Positions 55,204 through 63,861 of a stretch of DNA of 64,000 nt are shown piece after piece (position 1 is the first letter of the stretch; every line of letters begins with the position of its first letter). The notes beneath the pieces were generated by a model. It saw nothing but the letters and a program-made list of their open reading frames with translations. It was not told the origin of the DNA and made no database searches. This DNA is from Paenibacillus sp. UNC499MF (GTDB lineage: Bacteria; Bacillota; Bacilli; Paenibacillales; NBRC-103111). A program made the translations under genes and the position numbers. Where the stretch lies: assembly GCF_900107975.1 (NCBI RefSeq), contig NZ_FNVF01000006.1, positions 248,001 through 312,000 of the forward strand, read 5' to 3'.

Positions 55204-56214
55204 ATGCTGCCTGTGCTGGAAGTCCGCCGTCTTCAGACTGTTTTCAAGACGGGACGCGAAGAAGTGACAGCCGTGGATGAAGTCAGTTTTCAGCTTCTGC
55301 CCGGCGAAACGGTCGGAATTGTCGGCGAGTCCGGCAGCGGCAAAAGCGTAACGGCGCTGTCTGTCATGAGACTCTTGGGCAGAAGCGGCCGCATCGAGAA
55401 AGGCGATATCCTTTTCGAGGGAAGCAACCTGGCGCAATCGTCCGACCCGGAGCTGAGACGGCTGAGGGGCCGGGACATGTCGATGATTTTCCAGGAGCCG
55501 ATGAGTTCGCTCAATCCGGTTTTTACGATCGGGGACCAGCTTCTGGAGGTCATCCGGCGGCATATGGATTTTTCCCGCAAAGAAGCACGGGCTTATGCCA
55601 TTGAAATGCTCGGAAAAGTGGGACTTCCCCGCGCCGAAGTCCTGATGAAATCGTATCCTCACGCATTGTCTGGCGGCATGCGCCAAAGAGTCATGATTGC
55701 GATGGCGCTCGCCTGCAGCCCGAAGCTGCTGATCGCCGACGAGCCGACCACCGCGCTGGATGTGACCATTCAGGCTCAAATTCTGGAGCTGATGAAGCAG
55801 CTTCGCAAAGAGAGCGGGGCCGCCATCATGCTGATTACCCATGATTTGGGTGTTATCGCCGAGATGGCGGACCGGGTCGTGGTGATGTATGCGGGGCAAA
55901 TCGTCGAGGAGGCGGATGTTTTCTCACTGTTCCGCGAGCCGCTTCATCCGTATACGAGAGGGCTGCTCAACTCCATGCCCAAAATTTCCGGTGACAACGC
56001 GCCGCTGGAAGCTATCCCGGGGACGGTGCCTTCCCTGAACCGGATGCCGAAAGGCTGCCGCTTTTATGCCCGGTGCGCATGGGCTTCCGCCGTCTGCGCA
56101 AGAGAGCAGCCGGAACTGACCGCACTGGACGGAGGCCGGCGGGTCCGGTGCTGGGTCTCCCAGGTAGAGGGAAGCTTGCCCGCAAAGCCGGTCCGCAAGG
56201 AGGCTGCCTTATGA
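55204..56214 (+). CDS. Dipeptide-type ABC ATPase DppD-like (second system)
   Basis: Cytoplasmic ATPase of 336 residues: Walker [11 protein letters not shown]-loop [11 protein letters not shown], signature [14 protein letters not shown], Walker [14 protein letters not shown]-loop LITHDLG, and the C-terminal [11 protein letters not shown] motif. ATG 55204 follows AAAAGGGG. Its stop codon overlaps the start of the next gene as ATGA. A 148-base gap separates it from the M20 gene without any clear signal. Confidence 0.93.
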   Translation: MLPVLEVRRLQTVFKTGREEVTAVDEVSFQLLPGETVGIVGESGSGKSVTALSVMRLLGRSGRIEKGDILFEGSNLAQSSDPELRRLRGRDMSMIFQEPMSSLNPVFTIGDQLLEVIRRHMDFSRKEARAYAIEMLGKVGLPRAEVLMKSYPHALSGGMRQRVMIAMALACSPKLLIADEPTTALDVTIQAQILELMKQLRKESGAAIMLITHDLGVIAEMADRVVVMYAGQIVEEADVFSLFREPLHPYTRGLLNSMPKISGDNAPLEAIPGTVPSLNRMPKGCRFYARCAWASAVCAREQPELTALDGGRRVRCWVSQVEGSLPAKPVRKEAAL

Positions 56215-57236
56215 GCGGCATGCCGGAATTTACTGCGGCGGACGAGGCGCCTCTCCTTCAAGTCGATCATCTCAAAACGTATTACCCCGTCAAAAGCGGC
56301 ATTTTCTCCCGTACGACGGGCTACATCCGTGCAGTAGACGATGTGAGCCTGAGCATCCGCAAAGGCGAAACGCTGGGCCTCGTGGGAGAATCCGGCTGCG
56401 GCAAATCGACGATCGGCCGTTCCATCGTAAGGCTGGAAAATCCGGTGGGGGGACGGATTCTTTTCCGCAGCGAGGATATTACGGACAAAACCCGTCGGCA
56501 GTTAAAACCGGTAAGAACGCGGCTGCAAATGATTTTTCAAGATCCGTATTCTTCCCTGAATCCCCGTAAACGGGTGAGCGAGCTGCTGTCCGAGCCGTTC
56601 ATCGCCCACAAGCTGGCGGACAAAAAGGACATTCCCGCACGAGTCGCCCGTCTTCTCGAATTGGTGGGGCTTCCCCGCGGTTCGGGAAACCGGTTCCCGC
56701 ACGAGTTTTCGGGCGGACAGCGGCAAAGAATCGGTATCGCCCGGGCGATTTCGTTCGAGCCGGAGCTGATCGTATGCGACGAACCGGTTTCTGCGCTCGA
56801 TGTGTCGATCCAGGCCCAGATTCTGAACCTGCTCGGCGACCTGCAGAAGGAATTGAAGCTGACCTATTTGTTCATCGCTCACGGAATAGGAGCGGTCAAA
56901 TACATCAGTACCCGGATCGCGGTCATGTATTTGGGCAAAATCGTCGAGATCGGAAGCAAGGAAGAGCTGTTCCGGAACCCGAAGCATCCGTATACCCGGA
57001 TTTTGCTGAATGCTTATCCGCCGCCGGACCCGGCAGCCCGCTCGGCAGGCCGGATCTTGATCCGCGGGGATGTGCCCAGTCCGGAGCATCCGCCTTCCGG
57101 GTGCAGGTTTCATACGCGCTGCCCGTATGTCCGGGATTTGTGCAGAACCGCCGAACCGCCGCTGGGCAGCGAAGCTCATGCCGCGGCTTGCCATTTTCCG
57201 CTGGACGAAGCGTCCGGCCTTCCCGTTCTGAAATAA
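56211..57236 (+). CDS. Dipeptide-type ABC ATPase DppF-like (second system)
   Basis: Cytoplasmic ATPase of 341 residues: Walker [11 protein letters not shown]-loop [15 protein letters not shown], signature [14 protein letters not shown], Walker [14 protein letters not shown]-loop FIAHGIG, and the C-terminal [11 protein letters not shown] motif. ATG 56211 overlaps the preceding stop codon, so the two ATPase subunits are coupled and made in equal amounts. Confidence 0.93.
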   Translation: MSGMPEFTAADEAPLLQVDHLKTYYPVKSGIFSRTTGYIRAVDDVSLSIRKGETLGLVGESGCGKSTIGRSIVRLENPVGGRILFRSEDITDKTRRQLKPVRTRLQMIFQDPYSSLNPRKRVSELLSEPFIAHKLADKKDIPARVARLLELVGLPRGSGNRFPHEFSGGQRQRIGIARAISFEPELIVCDEPVSALDVSIQAQILNLLGDLQKELKLTYLFIAHGIGAVKYISTRIAVMYLGKIVEIGSKEELFRNPKHPYTRILLNAYPPPDPAARSAGRILIRGDVPSPEHPPSGCRFHTRCPYVRDLCRTAEPPLGSEAHAAACHFPLDEASGLPVLK

Positions 57237-57289
57237 GCCGAGAAACAACGGAAAATAACCGGCGAAAGGGAAAGGAGGAACTCCCGCTT

Positions 57290-58243
57290 ATGCTTCCGTA
57301 TGCGATCCGGCGGATTCTCATTGCCGTTCCCGTCTTATTCGGCATCACGGTCATTAATTTCTTCCTGATCAACATGGCTCCCGGCAATCCGGTCGACATG
57401 CTTATCGATCCGACGATGCCCAAGGAGCTGCTCGACGCGCGCAAGGAACTGCTGGGCCTTAACGATCCTTTATGGCTCCAGTATACAAAGTGGCTCGGTG
57501 GCCTGCTGCGCGGAGAGCTGGGGTATTCGTTCAGCTCTTATGCCCCCGTGAGCACCTTGATCGGCGAAAGGCTGGGACCCACCTTAGGGCTTGCGGCCGC
57601 TTCTCTGGCTCTCGGCCTGCTGATCGCCGTTCCCGTCGGCATTATAAGCGCGGTGCGGCAAAATACAAGATTCGACTACCTGATGACGGGGCTGTCCTTT
57701 ATCGGGACGTCGATCCCGCAGTTTTTTTTCGGACTCAGCCTGATCTATATTTTTGCCGTCCGGCTGAAGGTTTTGCCGACGGGAGGAATGTACACGCTGG
57801 GAGCCGGTGAGGGCGTCTGGGATCTTATCCGGCATATGATTCTACCGGTCTTTGTGCTGGGCGTCTTTATCGCCGGCAAGAAGGTCCGGTACGTGAGGGC
57901 GAGCATGCTTGACGTGCTGAAACAGGATTATTTGCGGACCGCCCGGGCCAAAGGGCTGCATCCTTTTATCGTCATCAATAAGCATGCGCTCCGGAACGCG
58001 CTGATCCCGATGATTACCGTGATCGCGATGGAGATTCCTCTCCTGCTCGGGGGAAGCATTCTGATCGAGCAAATTTTCCAGTGGCCGGGGATCGGACAAT
58101 TGACTATTCAATCCATCCTATCCAGGGATTATCCCACTCTGATGGGGCTGAATTTGGCGGCGGCTTGTATCGTTCTGGCAACCAATTTGCTGACCGATCT
58201 TCTGTACTCCGCAGCGGACCCGCGCATTCGTTACCATGCATAG
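57290..58243 (+). CDS. ABC transporter permease, DppB type (second system)
   Basis: Membrane permease of 317 residues with about six helices; the INFFLINMAPGNPVDMLIDP signature is typical of DppB. The coupling loop is YLRTARAKGLHPFIVINKHALRNALIP. ATG 57290 follows AAAGGAGG. It is the partner of the DppC-type gene 20 bases downstream. Confidence 0.92.
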   Translation: MLPYAIRRILIAVPVLFGITVINFFLINMAPGNPVDMLIDPTMPKELLDARKELLGLNDPLWLQYTKWLGGLLRGELGYSFSSYAPVSTLIGERLGPTLGLAAASLALGLLIAVPVGIISAVRQNTRFDYLMTGLSFIGTSIPQFFFGLSLIYIFAVRLKVLPTGGMYTLGAGEGVWDLIRHMILPVFVLGVFIAGKKVRYVRASMLDVLKQDYLRTARAKGLHPFIVINKHALRNALIPMITVIAMEIPLLLGGSILIEQIFQWPGIGQLTIQSILSRDYPTLMGLNLAAACIVLATNLLTDLLYSAADPRIRYHA

Positions 58244-58263
58244 ATGAACAGGAGGTGGAAGCC

Positions 58264-59184
58264 GTGGCGTTAACCGAATGGAAGCTGGGAGAAACGAATT
58301 TCCGCAGAGGCACGGCAGAGGCAGAGACGGATTCCGAAACGGATTCGCCGAGACCGTGGCGGCAAGCGCTGCGGAAGTTCAGCCGGCATAGACTCGCCGT
58401 GGCCGGGGCACTCGTCACTCTGCTGCTCCTGGCCGCCGCTCTGCTTGCTCCCGTTATCGCACCGTACGATCCGGAGGAAGTGACCGGCTCATTTACGGCG
58501 GCTCCTTCCGCGGAGCATTGGCTGGGGACGGATCAGGTCGGCCGGGATGTATTCAGCCGGCTGATTTATGCGACGCGCGTATCGCTGATCGTCGGCTTCG
58601 CTTCGGTGCTGCTGTACGTGACATTCGGGACGCTGGCCGGTCTGGTGTCAGGTTACTTCGGAGGCTGGCTGGATATGGCGATCATGCGGATAACGGACAT
58701 GTTCATGGCGTTTCCGTTTCTGATGGTCATACTGGTCGTTGTGGCCGTACTGGGTTCGGATATGAGCACGATCATTCTCGTTCTGGCCTTGTTTTCGTGG
58801 CCGGGTGTCGCCCGCCTGGTCAGGGGAAGCGTTCTGACGATCAAGCAGCTGGACTATGTGAGGGCGGGTATAGCCATGGGCTACGGCACGCCCCGAGTCT
58901 TGTTCGGGCATATTCTTCCGAATGCGGCCGGTCCCATTATCGTCCAGGCTACATTCGGGGTCGCTTCCGCCATTATGAGCGAAGCCGGACTCAGCTTCCT
59001 GGGCATGGGCGTCCAACCGCCGACCGCAAGTTGGGGCAACATGCTTACGGATGCCCAGTCCCTGACCGTGCTGACGGAACAGCCCTGGCTCTGGATTCCG
59101 CCGGGTGCCATGATTCTGCTCGTCGTGCTGAGCATAAACTTCGTCGGTGACGGACTGCGGGACGCTCTGGATTCCGAGCCGTAA
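58264..59184 (+). CDS. ABC transporter permease, DppC type (second system)
   Basis: Membrane permease of 306 residues. The DppC signature is HWLGTDQVGRDVFSRLIYAT, and the coupling loop contains YVRAGIAMGYGTPRVLFGHILPN. The N-terminal 45 residues are polar and Glu-rich. GTG 58264 has AGGAGG eight bases upstream. It is the last gene of the 13.6-kb operon, with a terminator close behind. Confidence 0.92.
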   Translation: MALTEWKLGETNFRRGTAEAETDSETDSPRPWRQALRKFSRHRLAVAGALVTLLLLAAALLAPVIAPYDPEEVTGSFTAAPSAEHWLGTDQVGRDVFSRLIYATRVSLIVGFASVLLYVTFGTLAGLVSGYFGGWLDMAIMRITDMFMAFPFLMVILVVVAVLGSDMSTIILVLALFSWPGVARLVRGSVLTIKQLDYVRAGIAMGYGTPRVLFGHILPNAAGPIIVQATFGVASAIMSEAGLSFLGMGVQPPTASWGNMLTDAQSLTVLTEQPWLWIPPGAMILLVVLSINFVGDGLRDALDSEP

Positions 59185-59200
59185 TAAACGTTTTCCTTTC

Positions 59201-59240
59201 AAGCCTTTTTTCCGCCGCTGGCCGGAAGAGAGGCTTTTTA
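59201..59240 (+). terminator. Terminator of the peptide-transport operon
   Basis: AAGCCT (59201-59206) pairs with AGGCTT (59231-59236), with inner TTCCG/CGGAA, followed by a T-run. Confidence 0.75.
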
Positions 59241-59409
59241 GCGCTGTTTTGACCTGTTTGCCTCCCGTAATTTCGGCGAGAAAACTTTTCGGCTTTTATA
59301 CAAGAGCCGCGTAAAAGCTCCGTACCTGCTCGTTTATTGGCTTTTGAAAAAGATTTCGGTAAACTGGGTGTACAAGTAGAGGGCAAAATTGTTGCGAAGC
59401 GGGTGCATC

Positions 59410-60144
59410 ATGATGACGGAAATCCATATTCTCATAGCTGATGACGAGAAAGAAATCAGGGAGCTGCTGAAGACCTATCTGGAGAGAGAAACCTACACGG
59501 CGGACACGGCTCATAACGGGGAAGAAGCGCTCCGGCTTGCGCAGGAACGCTCCTACAGCCTGATCGTGCTGGACCTGATGATGCCGAAAATAGACGGAAT
59601 CGAAGTGTGCAGAAGGCTTCGCCAGACGTCGAACGTGCCCATTCTGATGCTGACGGCCAAAGACCAGGAGGTGGATAAATTAGTCGGGCTGAGCATCGGA
59701 GCCGACGATTACATTACCAAACCTTTCAGTATTCACGAGGTGATCGCCAGGATCAAGGCGCATTTGCGAAGATACAAAGTGCTGGGCAGCGAAAACAGCG
59801 AGAGTAGTCCCGAAGCGAATACGGCTCTGACGTCAGGAGACTTAAAGCTGGACCCGAAGAAATTCATGCTGTCCAGAGACGGAGAAGAGATCGCGTTAAC
59901 GGCAAAAGAGTTTGAACTGCTTAAATTTTTTATGACGCACCCCGAACAAGTTTTCACCAAAACCCAGATTTTCCGCCAAGTATGGAACAGCGACTATCTG
60001 GAAGACGACAATACGGTCATGGTTCACATCCGCAAGCTGCGGAAAAAAATCGAGGAAGATCCGTCGAATCCAAAAAGAATCGTCACGGTGTGGGGGATCG
60101 GATACAAATTCGCAGGAGAGAAATATGAAGAGAGATCCCGTTAA
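59410..60144 (+). CDS. OmpR-family response regulator of a bacitracin-type resistance module
   Basis: Response regulator of 244 residues. The receiver has ADDE at 10-13, phospho-acceptor Asp55 in IVLDLMMPK, Thr in LMLTAKD and Lys in DYITKPF. The winged-helix domain ends with TVMVHIRKLRKKIEEDP and IVTVWGIGYKF. ATG 59410 is chosen; the ribosome binding site is weak, and the next codon is also ATG. It overlaps the kinase gene. A perfect three-repeat site (TTAAGA, 11-base period) lies before the transporter genes at 61166-61193 and is probably its target. Confidence 0.92.
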   Translation: MMTEIHILIADDEKEIRELLKTYLERETYTADTAHNGEEALRLAQERSYSLIVLDLMMPKIDGIEVCRRLRQTSNVPILMLTAKDQEVDKLVGLSIGADDYITKPFSIHEVIARIKAHLRRYKVLGSENSESSPEANTALTSGDLKLDPKKFMLSRDGEEIALTAKEFELLKFFMTHPEQVFTKTQIFRQVWNSDYLEDDNTVMVHIRKLRKKIEEDPSNPKRIVTVWGIGYKFAGEKYEERSR

Positions 60145-61180
60145 GCTTCTCGGCATGATTCATTTGCTTTTACTGGCGGCTTTGGCCTGGATGACGGCAG
60201 CCGGCACTCCGGACGGTATGGCGGGCGGGGTGCTTTTTGCCGCGCTTTTCGCTTCCGCAGCCGGGCTGCTCGCGTCCAGGTTCCGTTATACCGCCAGACT
60301 CCGGGACGTGAACCGTCAATTGGCAAGGGCGCTCCGAGGGAACGTGAACACCCGGATTTTGGCTAAGGACGACCCGGCCCTGAACGAAGTCATTTTCTCG
60401 GTCAATGAACTAATCGGGGAGCTGGACAAGCTGCAGATTAACACCATCAAAACCGAGGCGGGCCGCAAAAGGTTCCTGTCGAATATTTCTCACGACATCC
60501 GCACTCCGCTGACCTCCATCATCGGCTATATTGACGCTCTCAAAGACGGAGTGGCGGCAAGCGAGGAGCAAAGAGGGCAGTATCTGGACGTGCTGGCCCG
60601 GAAATCCGCCGCCTTGAAAAAGCTTATCGACGAAGTATTTCTGCTGGCTAAACTGGACGCGGACGAGGTCCGGTTGGAGCCCGCCAGGCTGGATCTGGCC
60701 GAAACGGTACGCGAAGCAGTCATCGAGTTTCTGCCGGAATTGCATAAAGCGGAGCTGGAGCTTGTTCTGGAGCTTCCCGAAGAGGCTTGTCCCGTTGTCG
60801 CGGACCGTGTCAGTCTTCTGCGGATGCTGAATAATCTGATTCAAAACGCCGTTAAGCACGGTGCGGACGGGAATAAGCTCGGCTTGGACTTGTCCCGTGG
60901 AACCGGAGAGTACCGCCTCACCATCTGGGACAACGGGGCGGGTATCCCGGCCGAGGAGCTCGGCCTTGTCTTTGACCGGATGTACAGGACGGATGCTTCG
61001 AGAAGCAGGACCGGCGGCGGGAGCGGGCTGGGACTGGCGATTGCGAAAGCTCTTGCCGAAAAGCACGGAGGGACGCTGGAAGCGGACAGCGATCCGGGCG
61101 TACGGACCGCTTTTTACCTGACACTGCCGGAACCGGGCAAGGGACTGCGGCCTGCGGGCGACGGTTTAAGAAACAATTAA
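60125..61180 (+). CDS. Intramembrane-sensing-type sensor histidine kinase
   Basis: Sensor kinase of 351 residues. Two transmembrane helices (about 9-25 and 33-52) are separated by only a few residues, so there is almost no extracellular domain, as in cell-envelope stress kinases that sense through their membrane part or a partner transporter. A HAMP-like linker is followed by the dimerisation domain with phospho-acceptor His123 (NISHDIRTPLTS) and the ATPase domain (NLIQNAVKHG, DNGAGIPAEE, GGGSGLGLAIAKA). ATG 60125 has GGAGAG upstream and overlaps the regulator gene by 20 bases. Confidence 0.92.
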   Translation: MKRDPVKLLGMIHLLLLAALAWMTAAGTPDGMAGGVLFAALFASAAGLLASRFRYTARLRDVNRQLARALRGNVNTRILAKDDPALNEVIFSVNELIGELDKLQINTIKTEAGRKRFLSNISHDIRTPLTSIIGYIDALKDGVAASEEQRGQYLDVLARKSAALKKLIDEVFLLAKLDADEVRLEPARLDLAETVREAVIEFLPELHKAELELVLELPEEACPVVADRVSLLRMLNNLIQNAVKHGADGNKLGLDLSRGTGEYRLTIWDNGAGIPAEELGLVFDRMYRTDASRSRTGGGSGLGLAIAKALAEKHGGTLEADSDPGVRTAFYLTLPEPGKGLRPAGDGLRNN

Positions 61181-61193
61181 GAACTTGTTAAGA
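61166..61193 (+). promoter_or_regulatory. Three 11-bp-phased direct repeats, predicted response-regulator site
   Basis: TTAAGA occurs at 61166-61171, 61177-61182 and 61188-61193, exactly one helical turn apart, a pattern typical of OmpR/PhoB-type regulators. It overlaps the end of the kinase gene and lies 70 bases before the ABC ATPase gene. The next 30 bases contain AT-rich -10 candidates. Confidence 0.7.
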
Positions 61194-61262
61194 GGTATTT
61201 AAAATCGGCTGCTTATCCTGAATACAGACAGAGAAAAGAAACATGTGGAGCAGGAGGGAACC

Positions 61263-62183
61263 ATGAGCGCCATTATCAAAACAACGGGTTTGACCAAAAC
61301 CTACGGGGATCAAAAAGCGGTGGACCGTCTGGAGCTTACCGTCGGACAGGGGCAGATTTACGGCTTTCTGGGGCGTAACGGGGCGGGGAAAACGACTACG
61401 ATCCGGATGCTGCTGGGGTTGATTAAACCGACGGAAGGACAAATCGAACTATTCGGTGAAAATTTGTTCAAGCAGAAACGGAATTTATTGAGAAGAATCG
61501 GTTCGATCGTCGAGCATTCGGGTTTTTACGAAAATTTGACCGGAGCCGAAAATCTTCTTATCAACGCAAGGCTGATGGGGGTCCACAAAAAGACGGCGAT
61601 TCAGGACGCGCTTGAAATCGTTAGTCTCCATCAGGAAACGAAAAAACTCGTCGGACAGTATTCGATGGGCATGAAGCAGCGTCTCGGCATAGCGAGAGCC
61701 GTTCTGCACCACCCGGAGCTGCTAATTCTGGACGAGCCGACCAACGGTCTCGATCCCATCGGGATCAAGGAAATCCGGAGGCTCATTAAATCGCTCGCCG
61801 AGGAAAGGAAAATGACGATTCTCATTTCCAGCCACATTTTGCCCGAAATCGAACAGTTGGCCGATCAGATCGGGATTGTTCACCAGGGACGTCTTTTGGA
61901 GGAAATTTCCTTCGAAGAACTGCGGAAGCGTAACCGCAAGCACTTGGAATTTCAAGTGTCGGACGATAATAAAGCGGCCATGCTGCTGGAGAAGGAGCTG
62001 GGCATTCACGATTACGAAGTCCGGGGAGAAGGAACGATCCGCATTTATTCCCATATCGGCCGTCAGGCCGGTCTGAACCGGTTGTTCGTGGAGAACGGCA
62101 TCAACGTTTCCCGGCTCACGATCAGTGAAGACAGGCTGGAGGATTATTTTATCAAGCTGATTGGAGGCGGGACGATTGGTTAA
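61263..62183 (+). CDS. BcrA-type ABC transporter ATPase
   Basis: ATPase of 306 residues: Walker A GRNGAGKTTTIRMLLGL, signature YSMGMKQRLGIARA, Walker B LLILDEPTNGLDP and H-loop LISSHILPEIEQLADQIG. The overall layout, including the 90-residue C-terminal region, matches BcrA-like ATPases of peptide-antibiotic exporters (bacitracin and lantibiotic self-immunity). ATG 61263 has AGGAGGGAA just upstream. It overlaps the permease gene by eight bases. Confidence 0.92.
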   Translation: MSAIIKTTGLTKTYGDQKAVDRLELTVGQGQIYGFLGRNGAGKTTTIRMLLGLIKPTEGQIELFGENLFKQKRNLLRRIGSIVEHSGFYENLTGAENLLINARLMGVHKKTAIQDALEIVSLHQETKKLVGQYSMGMKQRLGIARAVLHHPELLILDEPTNGLDPIGIKEIRRLIKSLAEERKMTILISSHILPEIEQLADQIGIVHQGRLLEEISFEELRKRNRKHLEFQVSDDNKAAMLLEKELGIHDYEVRGEGTIRIYSHIGRQAGLNRLFVENGINVSRLTISEDRLEDYFIKLIGGGTIG

Positions 62184-62910
62184 TCTGCTGTACACCGAGC
62201 TGCTGAAATTAAAACGCGCGAAAATGTTCCTGGTCAGCGTCATCGGAGCCTCCGCCGCGCCCGTCCTTATGTTTATCGGATTTCTCAACATGAAGAGCGA
62301 AAAACCGGAAACTTCCGTCACGTACGAGATCTCTTTCTACAACACGAATATGTATGTGCTGCTGCTCAGCGGGACGTTGCTGTACGGCGTCATTACGGCT
62401 TACCTGTTCAACCGGGAATATGTCGAGGACACGCTGAAAAATCTGCTCACAATTCCCGTATCGCGGACGAGCCTGCTTTTCAGCAAATTGCTCATGCTGC
62501 TGATCTGGATCCTTGCTTTGACGCTGGTGTCGTGGGGATTGACGTTCATATTCGGGCTGATCGGCGGATTCGACGGGCTCACGATCGACGTGATCCTCTA
62601 TTCGCTCGGCCGGTATCTGATCGGGGCAGTCCTGCTCTTTCTGCTGTCTACCCCTGCGGTTTTCGTGACTTTCTGGTTCAAAAATTATGTGCCGACCATT
62701 ATTTTCACCGCGATTGCGACTATGGTGAACGTGGCTCTGGTAGATAAGAAGTACAGCGCGCTGTTTCCCTGGTCGGCGGTTCACGTCGTCGCCAACAAAG
62801 CGTACGTGCCCGAATACCCGGTTCTGTATTCCGTCCTTGTCATTCTGGCCGCTTTTATCGCCGGATTGACGGCAACAGTCATTTATTTTAACAAATCGGA
62901 TATTCATTAA
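62176..62910 (+). CDS. BcrB-type ABC-2 permease
   Basis: Membrane permease of 244 residues with six predicted helices. The N-terminus VNLLYTELLKLKRAKMFLV is characteristic of ABC-2 permeases of the BcrB/lantibiotic-immunity type. NREYVEDTLKNLLTIPVSR is the conserved cytoplasmic loop before the SRTSLLFSKLL helix. The start is TTG 62176 behind GGAGGCGGG, coupled to the ATPase gene. With the ATPase it would remove a membrane-bound peptide antibiotic. Confidence 0.88.
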   Translation: MVNLLYTELLKLKRAKMFLVSVIGASAAPVLMFIGFLNMKSEKPETSVTYEISFYNTNMYVLLLSGTLLYGVITAYLFNREYVEDTLKNLLTIPVSRTSLLFSKLLMLLIWILALTLVSWGLTFIFGLIGGFDGLTIDVILYSLGRYLIGAVLLFLLSTPAVFVTFWFKNYVPTIIFTAIATMVNVALVDKKYSALFPWSAVHVVANKAYVPEYPVLYSVLVILAAFIAGLTATVIYFNKSDIH

Positions 62911-62925
62911 AAAGGAGCACTCGCT

Positions 62926-63753
62926 ATGAATCTTTGGGAAGTTTTTGCCGCGTTTATACTCGGACTGGTCGAAGGGTTTACGGAGTTCGCTCCGGTTTCA
63001 TCCACCGGACATATGATTATCGTCGATGATGTCTGGTTCCAGACGAAAGATTTGTTTACTCCGCAGGCGGCCAACACATTCAAGGTTGTCATTCAGCTCG
63101 GCTCCATACTCGCCGTAGTCGTCCTGATGTGGGACCGTTTTATGAATCTGCTCGGGCTGAAAAAGCTGCCGGGGCAGGACGACGGAGGTCCGCGCCTCAA
63201 TCTTCTTCAAGTCATCGTGGGACTTATTCCTTTCGGCGTACTCGGTGTTCTCTTCGAAGATTATATCGACGAGTATCTGTTCTCTACGCGTACCGTCGTT
63301 ATCGGACTCGTACTCGGCGCTGTGCTCATGCTGATTGCGGAATGGCGGAAGCCGGCCGTCCCCAGGACGGACACGGTGGACCGTCTGACTTACAGGCAGG
63401 CGCTTGGCATGGGCTTGTTCCAGTGCCTTGCCATGTGGCCGGGTTTCTCCCGTTCGGGTTCTACCATTTCCGGGGGAGTGCTTCTGGGTCTGAGCCACAG
63501 GGCGGCGGCCGATTTTACGTTCATTATGGCCGTTCCCATCATGGCCGGAGCAAGCTTTCTGAAGCTCCTGAAAAGCTGGGATTCGATCCCTTCGGACGCC
63601 ATTCCTTTTTTCGCCGTCGGTTTTGTAAGCGCCTTTGTGTTCGCCCTGATTTCCATCCGTTTCTTCCTGAAGCTGATCAACCGGATAAAGCTCGTTCCGT
63701 TCGCCATTTACCGGCTTGTGCTGGCGGCCGTTATCTACCTCGTACTGCTTTAG
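62926..63753 (+). CDS. uppP: Undecaprenyl-diphosphatase UppP (BacA family)
   Basis: Integral membrane phosphatase of 275 residues that recycles undecaprenyl pyrophosphate, the bacitracin target, to the lipid carrier for cell-wall synthesis. The family's two active-site blocks are visible: VEGFTEFAPVSSTGH (15-29) and WPGFSRSGSTISGG. ATG 62926 has AAAGGAG upstream, 15 bases after the permease gene. Its place behind a regulator, kinase and BcrAB-like genes parallels bacitracin-resistance operons in which the last gene is an undecaprenyl-pyrophosphate phosphatase. Confidence 0.95.
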   Translation: MNLWEVFAAFILGLVEGFTEFAPVSSTGHMIIVDDVWFQTKDLFTPQAANTFKVVIQLGSILAVVVLMWDRFMNLLGLKKLPGQDDGGPRLNLLQVIVGLIPFGVLGVLFEDYIDEYLFSTRTVVIGLVLGAVLMLIAEWRKPAVPRTDTVDRLTYRQALGMGLFQCLAMWPGFSRSGSTISGGVLLGLSHRAAADFTFIMAVPIMAGASFLKLLKSWDSIPSDAIPFFAVGFVSAFVFALISIRFFLKLINRIKLVPFAIYRLVLAAVIYLVLL

Positions 63754-63861
63754 ACGGCACAAAAATTGTAGTTGTTTTTTGCTTTGGCACGGTGATATGA
63801 TCAAGGTAGTTTGGGAATAAACCTCCATTTATACATATTAGACAAGGAAGGAAAGTCCAAA

